A stretch of DNA of 64,000 bases from NCBI GenBank assembly GCA_022747635.1, contig JAKTNV010000004.1, positions 85,114,052-85,178,051 on the forward strand. The letters are read 5' to 3'. The DNA is from Hetaerina americana (Eukaryota > Arthropoda > Insecta > Odonata > Calopterygidae). The notes under the pieces were generated by a model that saw only the letters and a list, made by a program, of their open reading frames with translations, made no database searches and was not told the DNA's origin. Both the position numbers and the translations under genes were made by a program. Positions 51,201 through 62,199 of this stretch are shown piece after piece; within the stretch, counting starts at the first letter, position 1, and each line of letters opens with the position of its first letter.

Positions 51201-53041
51201 GTACGAAAAGGAAGCTAGCGGTTGATCGGCGATTTGCATTACTTTGATTTTATGTACGCACTTATTTCCCTTTACGGTGATTTAATACAACTGAACACCG
51301 CCAATGTTTCCCGATGCAATAAAAATTTTAACATTTTTTGCAGTAGAGAGGAGAGGCAGGCGATTATTGCGAGGTCAACGCTTTAATGCAAGAGGCAAAA
51401 AAAAAAAATGATTTGCATTTGGAAGTAAAAATAGGCTTCGGGAGAATTATCAAAATTTCCTCTCGCTCCAAACCGACCGAAAAAATGTTGCTTAACATTT
51501 AAAGATCAATAGTTGGCTAGACATACTCATATCAACTTTATCAAATAATATAAGTAGAAAAATGAAACAACAATATCCAATTTAATAAACAGGAAAACAA
51601 TAAAAAATAATGCTTACACAAAGTCCTTAATTACGTCGTAGCAGTTTACTAAAAATCACAATTGTTAATTACTGAAATATTATCTCATATTGAAAAAGTG
51701 TGCTACTAATTTCATTTAAAACTTTTTGATTTATGGAAGACAATACTTAACTACTTATGACAATAAATAAAAACTTTCGTGTCCGGTTTGGCAATTCATT
51801 AGTACAGATTTCGTGCAATTTTTTAATTATATAATTGGATACATAGGGCATAAAAATAATAATGATTCATTATCACTAATTATTGTAAGACTTCCAGCAA
51901 TCCCTAACCGCTCTCATTAACCTTATATTTATTATTAATTTAATAGTATTAAGAGTGTTTTTTTATCTATTTCAGCATTCATAATTATCTTAAAATTCTA
52001 TTAAGATATATTTTCACGTTTATTCTGATACAATAATAACAACAGCGCATATACTCTTAATTATTCGTCAACGAGAAAAATAGTCCATGGACTCTGCAGC
52101 CAAAGTAAGGAATCTGAGCATCTAAACCCTGGATATCCAATTCAGGGTCTATCCATGGATTCCAAGGCAAAATCGTGTATTTACTAGAAATTTAGCAACG
52201 CTTACATTTCCCTCTAAACTTTTATGGATAAGTAAAAGCAATCGCTCCTTCTTTGGGACTTTTTTCTTTTTTGTTTAGAATTTTACAAAAGCAAATTAAT
52301 GAAAAAAGAGAGGAATAGATAAATTGAACCAAATAAAATTACAAAACAGCGTCCATTTTAAACACAGTAAAATATAAAAACACAGAAAATTTTCCTTAGC
52401 ATCAATTTGTGCACGACTCTTTTAAGTTCAATTCCCGTTTTATCAAAATAAGATAAAATGTACGTAAATAAATAAAATTATCATTTATTTAGATAAAAAA
52501 CTTTCACAAAAGACGTTTACATAGTTAAATAATTTATAAAAAGTCACGGGAAAACTTTTCTATGACTAAAACGAGAAGATAAACTCTTAGTTTTGGACTT
52601 TCACACGACATAATATTGTAAACGGAAGAGAAATTACCATTAAATTCAATCAGACATTTAGAAAGAAATGTTAAATATATACCTTTTCAATGGAAAATAT
52701 AAAATATATTTTTTCAAAGAACATTATGTTACAAAAAAAACAGCAAAAGGTTTTTAACATAAAATAATGGATCATAAAGATGCATTATACGCATTTATCT
52801 TACGGTGTGACATTATCACAGCCACCGGAGAATCACACAAACTTGAAAACAAATCACCAAACACTAGGATACATATAATACTAAAAAAAATAAGGCTCGT
52901 GGAAATTCCTGCTTGCATATTTCATTCGAGGAAAAGGGATTTGAGGATAATTTTGATGTCGGGTTTAAAGAGACCAAAAAAAAGAGAAGTTGACTTACGT
53001 TTTCGAGAGGTGGTGAACAAGTCAGAACCAGCATCAGAGGC
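28982..53041 (-). CDS. tay: AUTS2 family protein (tay bridge orthologue), eleven exons, 5' end not located
   Basis: This gene encodes a nuclear, largely disordered regulator. Vertebrate AUTS2 works with a non-canonical PRC1 complex, CK2 and p300; fly tay affects the protocerebral bridge, locomotion and EGFR/ERK signalling (family knowledge). Exons: 52999-53041, 50044-50423, 45947-47368, 44232-44685, 42715-42934, 41446-41772, 39780-40255, 38502-38785, 37529-37699, 31917-32503 and 28982-30263. All phases fit, giving about 1,881 residues. Landmarks in vertebrate order: [12 protein letters not shown] at the start; [13 protein letters not shown] then the His-x repeat (about 1108-1165); [43 protein letters not shown]; an Arg-Glu repeat; [22 protein letters not shown]. 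The product is longer than human AUTS2 even without its N-terminus, mostly through Pro/His/Gln/Ala runs. Confidence 0.92.
30264..31916. other. Intron between tay exons J and K
   Basis: This is a phase-2 intron of 1.7 kb, AT-rich. A SINE 3' fragment sits at 30,572-30,686. I see nothing else. Confidence 0.6.
30572..30686 (+). repeat. Copy of the SINE 3' body seen next to the fold-back repeat
   Basis: CCCAGTCAAGGCGAATGATT and the following bases, through GCATCTCCCACAGTTTCTTT, match 17,685-17,795 with scattered changes. The copy starts just after the B box, so it is truncated at the head. It shows that the fold-back at 17.6 kb is built from a dispersed family. Confidence 0.8.
31917..32503 (-). 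CDS. tay: tay exon J ([14 protein letters not shown] core)
   Basis: The acceptor is CACTGTAG and the donor GTAAACTG. The 587 bases open with [20 protein letters not shown], the most conserved AUTS2-family segment (vertebrate [22 protein letters not shown]). Ala runs, a His-rich stretch and [11 protein letters not shown] follow, ending HDQWSR through the split codon. Phase 0 at its start also fits direct splicing from the exon ending at 37,529. Confidence 0.94.
32504..37528. other. Largest tay intron located (5.0 kb, between exons I and J)
   Basis: This is a phase-0 intron, strongly AT-rich and CpG-poor, with a deleted mariner at 35,719-36,471. I looked for an exon equivalent to the vertebrate DPRLTDPFRP segment and did not find one. 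Confidence 0.6.
35719..36471 (-). mobile_element. Internally deleted mariner with perfect 33-bp termini and TA target duplication
   Basis: The two ends (35,719-35,751 and 36,439-36,471) are perfect 33-base inverted repeats starting CGAGGGTCATCCGGAAAG. TA flanks both sides (35,717-35,718 and 36,472-36,473). On the minus strand the N-terminal transposase region is intact ([61 protein letters not shown]). It then jumps in another frame to the extreme C-terminus ([19 protein letters not shown]). The catalytic core is deleted. The perfect termini suggest a young, trans-mobilised copy. Confidence 0.92.
37529..37699 (-). CDS. tay: tay exon I (DSPFYRQNL motif)
   Basis: The acceptor is TTGTCTCTAG and the donor AAG|GTAAGCAC. 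The 171 bases are in phase 0 at both ends and encode 57 residues: [31 protein letters not shown] and HLTPFTPK. It matches vertebrate MFDKYPTKVDPFYRHSL ... QPK. Confidence 0.9.
38174..38248 (+). repeat. Decayed copy of the same SINE 3' body
   Basis: CACCGTGAATTTGTTG, then a GATGATACT segment and TTTCTCACAGCTTCTTT, follows the order of the 30,572 copy (CACACTGAAATTGTTG ... GATGACACT ... ATCTCCCACAGTTTCTTT) at lower identity. It lies in the intron between tay exons H and I. Confidence 0.45.
38502..38785 (-). CDS. tay: tay exon H ([13 protein letters not shown] motif and His-x repeat)
   Basis: The acceptor is CCATCACAG and the donor GTGAGTAAG. The 284 bases encode [20 protein letters not shown], then [19 protein letters not shown] and VHQHT, a Pro run and AASLFPPPL. 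This aligns directly with vertebrate AUTS2 (QDILRQELNTRFLASQ ... YLRTEFHQHQHQHTHQH). The His-x repeat is the part of AUTS2 linked to p300 recruitment, so its conservation here is functionally meaningful. Confidence 0.93.
39390..39560 (+). mobile_element. tRNA-derived SINE (family 2)
   Basis: GGTAGAGTGTAGCACTACTGA resembles a pol III A-box region. GATGGCCTGATTTCCATACCC is a decayed B-box area. The body GATGCCTCTGGGCACCCTCA recurs at 43,776-43,797 in related form. It lies in the intron between tay exons G and H. Confidence 0.5.
39780..40255 (-). CDS. tay: tay exon G (His/Pro/Ser-rich)
   Basis: The acceptor is TTGATTCCAG and the donor GTGAGTTG. The 476 bases run from [15 protein letters not shown] through a Pro-His run ([19 protein letters not shown]) to AESLFQS plus one base. 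The last residues correspond to the vertebrate stretch just before SEQDILRQEL. Confidence 0.86.
40256..41445. other. Intron between tay exons F and G
   Basis: This is a phase-2 intron of 1.2 kb, AT-rich. Its one notable feature is the perfect palindrome at 41,085-41,171. Confidence 0.6.
41085..41171. repeat. Perfect 41-bp palindrome with 5-base loop
   Basis: The arms 41,085-41,125 and 41,131-41,171 are exact reverse complements (TTGAAATGTAATGAAATAAT... / ...CATTACATTTCAA) around TTTTT. In RNA either strand would form a long perfect hairpin. There is no flanking target duplication that I can recognise. Options are a small foldback element, a template-switch scar or a hairpin RNA source. Confidence 0.85.
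41446..41772 (-). CDS. tay: tay exon F (Ser/Gly/Ala-rich; tandem acceptor)
   Basis: The acceptor is TTTTGCAGCAG, a NAGNAG site: splicing at 41,772 or 41,769 changes the product by one Ser only. The donor is GTGAGAAC. The 327 bases encode [20 protein letters not shown], a Gly/Ala run and PTSWSV. Phases fit in either splice form. Confidence 0.83.
41773..42714. other. Intron between tay exons E and F
   Basis: This is a phase-2 intron of 0.9 kb, AT-rich, with no recognisable element. Confidence 0.6.
42715..42934 (-). CDS. tay: tay exon E (Thr/Ser-rich)
   Basis: The acceptor is TCACATAG and the donor GTTGGT, a weak donor. The 220 bases encode [18 protein letters not shown] through [15 protein letters not shown] plus two bases. 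Phases match on both sides. The [12 protein letters not shown] stretch resembles SR-type phosphorylation sites. Confidence 0.8.
43711..43900 (+). mobile_element. tRNA-derived SINE (family 2)
   Basis: GGTAGTCTAGTGCATATGAG, then ACTGGGTTTGAGTCCAGG at 43,757-43,774, gives a recognisable pol III B box. GATGCCTCTGGACTCTCAC follows, related to the 39.4-kb copy, and the element trails into an A-rich end near 43,900. It is inserted in the intron between tay exons D and E. Confidence 0.6.
44232..44685 (-). CDS. tay: tay exon D (His/Pro-rich)
   Basis: The acceptor is TTTACTGCAG and the donor GTAAGTGG. The 454 bases begin [20 protein letters not shown] and end VPGAPATA plus one base. His-rich [11 protein letters not shown] and Pro runs dominate. 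Confidence 0.87.
44686..45946. other. Intron between tay exons C and D
   Basis: This is a phase-0 intron of 1.3 kb, AT-rich and CpG-poor. No element is recognised. Confidence 0.6.
45947..47368 (-). CDS. tay: tay exon C (large Pro/His/Gln/Ala-rich exon)
   Basis: The acceptor is CCACCAG and the donor GTAAGTCGAG. The 1,422 bases are in phase 0 at both ends and encode 474 residues starting [13 protein letters not shown] and ending [11 protein letters not shown]. The exon holds many Pro runs, Gln/His runs (HQQQQQQHQ), a long His-x-Gln stretch and an Ala run of about ten with GCC/GCG codons. It corresponds to the Pro/Gln-rich region before the AUTS2 His-x repeat but is far longer. Long open frames on the other strand here are shadows of biased GC-rich codons. 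Confidence 0.87.
47369..50043. other. CpG-containing intron between tay exons B and C
   Basis: This is a phase-0 intron of 2.7 kb. A GAGAGAGA tract borders the acceptor at about 47,388-47,408. From here rightward CpG is frequent even in AT-rich sequence. A GC-rich patch at 48,480-48,700 could be regulatory. No coding homology. Confidence 0.55.
50044..50423 (-). CDS. tay: tay exon B (Pro/Ala-rich)
   Basis: The acceptor is TGTTCCACAG and the donor GTGAGTAC. The 380 bases complete a split codon and stay open in phase: [19 protein letters not shown], a Gly run of eight and a Pro/Ser/Ala-rich tail ending [11 protein letters not shown]-rich codons contrast with AT-rich flanking introns. No domain is recognised; it is assigned by phase and position. 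Confidence 0.8.
50424..52998. other. Intron between tay exons A and B
   Basis: This is a phase-1 intron of 2.6 kb, AT-rich, with no recognisable repeat or gene. Confidence 0.6.
52999..53041 (-). CDS. tay: tay exon A (first exon located; [12 protein letters not shown] segment)
   Basis: The acceptor is TATCTTTCCAG and the donor GTAAGTC. The 43 bases encode [14 protein letters not shown] plus one base. This matches the vertebrate AUTS2 segment KASDASSEKLFNT, and the phase joins the next exon. The preceding acidic YFCDSDSD-type exon expected from vertebrates was not found in the window. Confidence 0.75.
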
Positions 53042-56000
53042 CTGGAAAGATAAAACGAGAAACATTTGGTGAGATAAAAAGTTAAAACAGGAAGGCATCT
53101 TGCATAATACTTATTTAATTCGATAAATTACCGAGAATTTTGAAATTATTAAACTACTAAATATGTTGGTGGATAAGTAAGAGCTTTCAGCCATGAGCGA
53201 CAACTCATTTCAATTACGAAAAACAACCATTTCACTCGACGCAAAGAATTCTGCTTATGCATGCATAAAAAATTATTCATGGCCTGAAAGAAACACCGTC
53301 CATCAAACCATTATTTAGCCGCTTAAGTGTGATTGCTTTCTATAATAAGAGGGGTAAATAATTCTCTAATAAGGTTAAAGCTGGAAGAGGTAATATTTGC
53401 TAGAAATTTTTCGAATAAATGGCAAAATTTAACTTCACCATATTTTAAGTTGACACCATAGGTTGGACATTCCAGGTTGAACGGTCCCCGGTTCGGGTTG
53501 ACATGTTTTTTTTTCGATTTACAACCACTACTCTGAGCGAGTGCTTAAAATTTCAAACTTGTATCCAAAAGACGTCCACCCTCGTTATAAAAAAACAATC
53601 ATATCCCGTGAACGATCTGCCCAAATATATTTTACGCATAAAAATTGATGGTTATTCTAGTCATTTATCTTGGGTATGATTTTAGTAAAACGCACGAGGG
53701 ACACAATAAAATAATTCCAAGATTTGATCAAAGTTAAAAAGTCATAGGTCACAGATATCAGACTAACGTATTCTTATCCAAGTTCTTTTTACCCACAATC
53801 ATGTTCCTATCGAATCGGTTGCCAGGATGGTTACCTTAGACAGGACCATTCAAAAATCTGCGGACGAATAAAAGGATACCGGTATCCGCGCAGAGCTCTA
53901 TCCAAGGATTGAGTCGAGGATGGAAAAAAGAGGGCGGAAGATTACTCCGACGAGACCACGTAAATCCGTTGGGGATAGGAATAGCTGACGAGTCGGGAGA
54001 GACGGGGAATGGCGGGAGGGGGGTGGTGAAAGATCGGGCCTAAAAAAATCGCTTTTCTTCGCCCTCTATCCGCATGTGACTTCTTGCCCTTTACAGAAAG
54101 AGGAACTTTCCACCCCCTTCCTCGCGCGGACACCACCCGGCGAACCCTCCCCTGCCTTTCGCAAATCCACCCTCGTCCGTGACTCGGAGAGGTCACGCGA
54201 GGGGCGAGGGCAAGTACCTCCCGCCCTCCCCAGGGGACATGGATCCGTTCGAGGTGAGCGCACAAGAGATTCGACCCCATTACGAAACAAAAATGAGTCG
54301 CGTGAAAAGGAGACCGGCCGGACTCTCGCCTGCACACACGCGTCGACGCATAAGGCACCCTTTGGCCTCGGAAACGACAAGCATCGAAATCTCAGTGGAA
54401 GCAAGGGTAGATACCGAAAGAATCAGGTTTGACTTCCTCGATACCCTTCGCCGTAAAAGGATAGCGAAAAAGGCGACGGTTCAAGAAGCAACTTTGTAAT
54501 TGACCGCAATGCATAAATATTAGAGGCAGAGAAGTTTTCGTTCTTATGCTGAGAACTCACTCGGCAACAGCATTCCTATGGAGAAGTTCAAAATGTTCAT
54601 GTCCTCGGCCAAAATAAAACTTGTGAAGTAATGACTTAAGTATTCGGTAATCGTACCAGAAGCACAATATTTTAAAATATTTTCAATTTTACGCTCCGCT
54701 CGATTTCTCTCTAGTTTAACAGTAACCAATTTTCAGTTTCACTTTAAACTATACAAATAATACATGATATTTTGAGAATTGTAAATAAATAAATACGGAT
54801 ACATCAACATATTACGCAAATAAACAATAATTGATCAAGATTGGCGAAGTTAGATCACATTTTCTATAATTCGAACGTGGTTAAGAAAAGCGACGCAAAG
54901 AAAATATTGGTACGTATCCGACAAATACACAGATCAAAGGAGTAAAACTACAAATATTAAGTTTTCCAATCAATTTCATGACTGATACTTATATGATAAA
55001 AATATGTAAAAAGACAAACAATGGAATGAATAATGGAACAAATAATAGCTCACGAGCGTATCAATGCGCTAATATTCCCGTAAACTAAAAAGATACACAT
55101 AAGAAATAGTTATTAGCAGTATTTAATATGAAATATACAGAGGCAAGAAAATAATTGTACTAAGATTCAAAACGTAGGGAGAAGAACACCTTATATATAG
55201 ACTGTTAACAGGACGCATGAATCATTCCCGGTTTCTGAGCATATTTGTTTTCATAGAAGTAGAGTGGGGAATTCTTCAAACGAATACGAAATGCAACCTC
55301 CTCTCTTTGCGAAAACGTTCCTTTCGCAAACGGGAACACACGACGACAAAAAAAATGTTTCTTCCTGAGGTATGAGCAACCTATGAACGTGATTCTCAAC
55401 TACCTCGTTGACAATCATCGGTTCTAAGATTACACGTTAAGGCCTGTAAGGTCTATAGCGATACCTACAGATTCGAGGGCACCGCATAAAGACCCTTCTA
55501 CCCGAGAGTGAACCGGAGAAAAGGAAGAGGAATGATAAAAGAGATGAAGAGGAGAAATGGAATTAAAGTAAGAAGGGCACCCACATGCATAAAGTAGGGA
55601 AAATGGGGAAAATGGGAAGAGAGCCTAGCAATGGGGTTAAAGAGGGATGCGATAACAGCTTGGCAGTAAATCCTCCCATTAAATCATTTAATGCCCCCTT
55701 TTCCACCGCCACACACCGACAGACACACGAAATTAAAAGGAAATAAAATTTAAAAAAACACGCGAAATATCACTGCATAAGAGAACGACCACTTCAAACG
55801 CCGAAAAATAAAAACGTTCGCCTGGGGAAGGTAAGGGGGATGTGAGAGAAGCGGGCTGCGCGACGGACTCTCGACATCCGCGGGAGTTAGCACGCCTCGC
55901 AAAAATCGCCACGGATCCACGGCGACCAAAAGAGCACACCACGGTATTAATAAGAAAAAAAACGAAAATAAAATACACGAGGGCGTATTAAAAAAAACAC

Positions 56001-57540
56001 GAACCTTACACGCACCCATACATCCCCACTCACGGCTATCTGAGCACACTGGAAGACGAAAGAGGAAAAAAATTGGTTTATGGCCAAAAAAAATAATAAA
56101 TAAAACACCAGGGCAGCGAGAAGGGCACAAAAAATATGCAAACCACTCCGGGGCAAAAAAAAATTAGCGAGAGGCATCGCCAACCTGCTTGTGCTCTGCG
56201 AGGAGGAAAAGAGAGAGAGAGAGAGGAGGGGGCAGACCACGAAATGCACGTGAAAAGCGAAAAAACGAGAACATAAAAACAAGAGAGCGGCTCGTCCCGC
56301 ACACGATGGGTCGGAAGATTCGGGCGGGAGACGGAAATAGGAGGAGTGGTAAGAGAAGGCGGAGACGAACGACGGCGGGAAAAGGGACGGAGAGAAATGC
56401 TACATCCGAGCGGAAGGGATGGTGGGGTTAAGGGGGGGGAAGGGGTTAAAAGAGAGTAGTGGAGGAGGGAAAGGGAAAATAAAAGGAGATGAGATGGCTG
56501 CTCCGAGCGGATTCGAGGGGCCGGACAAGAGGAGGGAGGGCACGGGAGAAAATGGGACGCCATGCGCGCAAACCCACACGAGCGGGCTTCGCTCGTACCC
56601 TTTCCCCGATTCGACCCACCCCCATAAACCCTTCCCCCCTCCCCCCCCCCCCCCGAAAACCATGCCCCAACTCCGCCCCGACCCTACTCCCACATTTACG
56701 CCCTCACCTGCCCTCCTCCCTCTCTCCTCACCTCCCCCCATAAACACTTCTCCAACTCCTCTTCTACCTCACACACACACACACACCCCCATCCCCCACC
56801 GCATGTCGAACTCCTGAACCCCCCCCCACCCGATCCTTCCCTCCCACCCGCTAACACAATTTCAGCGCTCCGTCGGCCCCGGCGTCCCCTGCGAGATCCG
56901 AACATCCGACCGCAACACACTCCGCCACCTCACCTCGCCGCCGCGCTAATTACAATCGCCGGCGACTGCCTTGTGCGGGGGCGGGGGGAAAGGGATTTCC
57001 CCAGCGGTGTAGAGGAAGGAGGCAAATGGATAAAGAGGAGGGAACGGGAAAGGTGGGATGGCGGGAACGGACTGAGCGAAGAGGAAAAGACGGACGCGGG
57101 AGGAATAGCACACTTCTACCACCCACCGCACTTGGTGGCATTTCGTTGGGATAAAACGTTCACATAACATCTCTGGTGTCACGGATTTATTGAGATCTAT
57201 TCACGAACCAGTCTTAATAAGGAAAAACATAACGCTACCACTAAAAGTAACATGTTTCAACTCAAATAAGACATGAAAGCACCACTGGTTTAACATTTAA
57301 ACATTATTATATGTATTAGCATTAAAATGAAAAACACATTTTCAAAAAAATATGCGTAAAAAACATTATGAATTCACTCAAATGCAACACACTCAAATCA
57401 AAGATGCTCCAAATAACTAACCAACAAACGAAAGGCTACGTATATTCGTCGCCTAAGGATAGTTCTTCATCCCAAAATTTGATTTTCGAAGGCAAAACTT
57501 AACAGTTACTTTGTTTGGATCCAACTTCTAGTTAGTTCCG
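53042..57540. other. Upstream region or 5' intron of tay without a proven exon
   Basis: GC-rich, CpG-rich islands lie at about 54.0-54.4 and 55.8-57.1 kb, separated by AT-rich sequence. The stretch 56,150-56,560 is purine-rich on the plus strand. The stretch 56,590-56,900 is pyrimidine-rich with a run of about 14 C and a CA repeat near 56,770. Open frames here on both strands follow the base skew and lack homology. I expect an upstream acidic tay exon (before ASDAGSD) but did not find it. Confidence 0.45.
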
Positions 57541-57557
57541 AACAAGAAATATTTATA

Positions 57558-58168
<611 letters not shown>

Positions 58169-58174
<6 letters not shown>

Positions 58175-60089
58175 TTTAAGACGCAGCGAAAATGTCACGC
58201 GTTCGCAATTAATTTATTTAACCAAAATACATTTTCAGACATCTGTCAAGAGCTTTATGACGAAACGTACACGCAATAATGCTAAACTGGATGCGATTGC
58301 TTTGAAATGTAGCCGCGTGTAATTTGAAATGTAATGCGTTGAAATTAAACGGGTGAGGTAATTTTCCAATAGATAATTATCTAATTTCTTAAAATGCCAG
58401 TTACAGCTAACACATTTCCGCCATGGACAACTTTTTTTCGAAAGTCCCCGGTAATTAATAATGTCTAAGAATGGTACACAACGCGTGACAGCAATAAAGC
58501 CAACCTTGAAACGGGTGCAATTAAGATTCGCGCAAATTGTGGCGAAGTCTCATTTCCCTCCCGGAATATCACAGTAAAGCTTCTCAAAATGCGACGAACC
58601 GCGACAAATCGGTTAATGGGAAGCAATCTTTAGGAATAACAAGAAAAATGAAAACAACCACCAACCAATCAGACTCGCCATTTTCAATGACATAAAACTC
58701 GGAAAATTTCCTCATAATAATTAAATAACTCTCCACTCTTTCTGGTTAAGAAAGCAAAGCAAGTGTGAACAGGGCTTTTGAAAAAAAAAATGCAATTTTT
58801 CTTGGCAGCTGATCAGAGAGCTAAGGAATGTTCATCTCACTCAGCCCCTTAATGGAATCGCGTATGTGACACAAAACGCATTACCGAAACGCGGGTTGCA
58901 TAAGCACCAGGACGTCCGTGAGAGATTAAAGAGATTCCACATAGCAACGCTAAGTAAGGGAAGACGATGGCAAGCAGCTCTAACATGATTATGGCAGGTG
59001 GGAAGCACGTATTCTTGAAATGAATTTCCGGCATACTTTATTATACCAGCCCCAAAACTAAGGAGCTCAAAAAATTATGCCAATCATTTCCGTTTCACGT
59101 CGAATCACTTCATGGTTCCACTGGGTTGGGTTTGGCGAAAGGGATGGAAAGGCGCACCGAAGACTTTAAGGTGACGCAAACCTTTTGAATAGAAAAATAG
59201 CGTCAAATTAAGCCCTTAATATGCGTGGAATGTCGAAGACAAAAAGTTTATGCGTTATCATCTTACCGCATTCACATACAGTCATACAATTTTAAATCAA
59301 AATGCATTAAAAATGGCGCAACATAAACGCCACCCAGATTAAAGGAGAAATTCATCCAATTTCTTCTTCACATTAACACTTCCGTCGAATCGAGAAAAGA
59401 TGCTCCATCGCCTGGCATCCACGGAACGAAAAAGCGTAAATTGAAATCCCAGAACACGAGAAATGGCAGAAGTTTCGAGGCATGGCTCTCAGCTGAGGCG
59501 TTCCGAGCATGGCTCGTCCCCCTCGGAAGAGTATATATGATTAGGGACCCCCCTTTTATATGGGGTACGGCTCTGGGATAAAAAGGTGGACGGTCGTAAT
59601 TATTCAGATGGCCCTTCCCGGTACCCCCCCCCCATCCGAGCCCAGCAGACAACGCCCCCTCGCTCACCATGGCGCTGGCGACAAAGGAACGACACGGAGC
59701 GCCGTGGCGGTCGCCATCGACCCAAAGGGTGTACATTACCTCCTCTCGAGCGAAACATACCCGGATTTGAAATATTTGCCTCTAATTAGATTATTTGTGA
59801 GGCAGAGTTTTCTCCTGGTGTACATTTTCCGTCCGTAGCAGGTAATTTATCGAGGAGAAAAGGACGAACAACGTAATTTTCTGCATCGAAATAAAAGTGG
59901 AGAAGTTCCTGAGATTTTGCATTTCTTTATCATCGCCTCCGGCATCTCAACATGCCGCCACAGGGAAATTTTTCTTATTGAATATTTTTGCCGCGTAGCT
60001 AATGTTTATTTAGGACATGTAAGGGATAAATTGTCACTATTTTAATTTCCTTTCAGATGTATATTCTGCAAAATTTATTAAGTAAATCT

Positions 60090-60157
<68 letters not shown>

Positions 60158-62058
60158 TATGTATTTAAAATCAACGGTATACAATCCAAAAGTATAACAA
60201 AATGAAAATGATAAGTTAAAATGACAATGAATGAATGATGACGATGAATACAGCAATGCTTAACCTAGCGAAATTCGTTTCACTTTTTGCTGCAATAACA
60301 AATGAAAAAATTTTGTAGTTTTGTGTATTTCCTAAGATTTGCAATTAAAATAACTCTCATACTGTACAATCTTCAGAATACTTTCAAGTGTCCACAAGAC
60401 GCCAGCGATTGAGACGGTTCATTATTATTTTAAATTTTGGATGGGATGGTGTTTTTTAGAAAGAGAAACGTTAACCCCGCGCCACTATAATTCAAGTTGG
60501 CTGCCGAACATCGGGGGGCTGGACGCGGGATTAAGGCAAGGATACTTCAAAGAGGGCAGGCAGAGTGCCGAGTGTTCGTATCCAGGGTACTGGTCGCTAA
60601 TCCCCACTAATGACTTCAGCCTCTCGCCCCGTAAATATATCCTTATTCGAGCACGCGCAAGAAGAAACCAACCCATCTGAAGCATGGATTTCGTTAAAAA
60701 AGGTATTTACGGAATTTCTGCGAGATTTATATCGGTTTACTAAACAAAAAAGGCACTTAAAACGCAAACTGCCGGCTTGGTTATAGTACATCTGGGAATA
60801 TTGTTTGTCTCTTAAAACATCACGGGCATAATGTATTTCGTGAAAATGCCTTCTCAGTCCCCCCGGAAATTTTCAACTAAGAGAGAAAAGTTTTTCAGGA
60901 TACTACTACTAACCAAATAACGACCTCGCAGAACACACACCTTGTGAGCACTTGGCTAATAAAAAAAAAGCAATGCGGTGTCTTCTTCTTGCCTTCAACC
61001 TCCTCGTTCTCGGTTAATAATAGTGTAATATTCTTTAGACGGGAGGAAGAATTACTTTACTTCGTCGGGACTGCTTGGAATTTGTGCAAAGAAAGATAAC
61101 GCAAGCGGAAAAGTAATTACTTCGACGAAGGCGAACTTCTTCCGGAGGAAACAAAGATATAGAGTGGAGATGACAGGAAGGATTGGAGCCGAAATTAATA
61201 GAAGGGAAAGGGAGAGTGAAATGGCGAAAAGAGATAGAGTGAGAAGGCGAAGGGCAGAACGCAAAGAACCCCTTCTAGTACAAAAGAGGCAACAACATGA
61301 TTCGTGAGAGATCGTCGTCCTCTGCCAGGCAAAAAGGGAAAACGAAACGTAATTTGAAAGTCTTTTCGGCATCGCTTAAAGAGTCGGCGGAGTGAAACCA
61401 TTTCGACGACGGGTTGAAGCACGAGAGGAGCTCATCCAAGTTCATAGCACGCCAACGTAGTAGGAGCGTTTGCCTTATTATTGATTCCTTATCCCAAAAT
61501 ATAACTCGCGTGAAAACCTTGGGCGCCTTAAACGAGGTTGACGGCGGGTAAAAACTGATATAGTGGAACTAAAAGTTTTGTGCACAACATTATTGCTCAT
61601 TGCATCGTCAGGTTAAAAATATGATTTGTCAGTGGCTGCCCTCCGATGAGATAAGAAGCAAATATAGGCCGAAATTGAGATTTCATAACAAAAACAAGCT
61701 GGGAGTTATGGTTTTGTTACTGAAAAACCCCACTGCGATGCACATTTATAACCATCCAGTATATCTACTTTCATTACTTTTGAACAAGACCGAAGGTACC
61801 ATATCAACATACATACATATGAAATAAATCTCTATGCCGTTCATATTTTAAAATAAAAAGAGAAGAACGAGCTCTCTCAGGGAAATACACAGCGACTAAC
61901 AACCAAAGAAACCGAGACAAAACTGCATGCCATTTCAATAAGCCGGATTAAAACCCCAGCCTCTCTCACCACAGGGCATAAAATTTAAGTATCAATTCAA
62001 GAAGGGGTTCCGGAATAGCAAATGTGTAGGCCACGAAGCACCCTTTCAAAAGGCTCAT
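58169..62058. other. Non-coding stretch, no gene recognised
   Basis: This mixed AT-rich sequence retains normal CpG. Short open frames lack homology or splice support. The plus-strand frame at 60,441-60,680 looks protein-like in composition but has no recognisable motif. The region could be a 5' intron of tay or upstream regulatory sequence. Confidence 0.4.
60093..60150. repeat. (TA)n microsatellite
   Basis: A nearly pure TA dinucleotide run of about 58 bases, followed by ACATATATATGTAT. The surrounding 58.2-62.0 kb is CpG-containing non-coding sequence in which I recognise no gene. Confidence 0.9.
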
Positions 62059-62199
62059 TTAACGAACACAAAACACATGAAGTCCTCCTAATTTAATATG
62101 ATCTTTTACGTGCCGTTGTGCTCCTTTAAAAATAAAAACACGAGAAACCACCACGCTGACATTCCGAAGAAAATGTTGGAAATTTAGTCGCCGGGGTCG

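Noticed and set aside
53942..54499. Overlapping open frames on both strands in a GC-rich patch
   Set aside because: Frames overlap heavily, lack homology and lack acceptor/donor pairs in phase with tay.
56400..56817. Pro-rich and Gly-rich frames near poly-C
   Set aside because: They are produced by strong base skew and homopolymer runs.
60441..60680. Plus-strand frame with protein-like composition (SSWLPNIGGLDAGLRQGYFK)
   Set aside because: No recognisable motif, no splice partners and no homology I can name.
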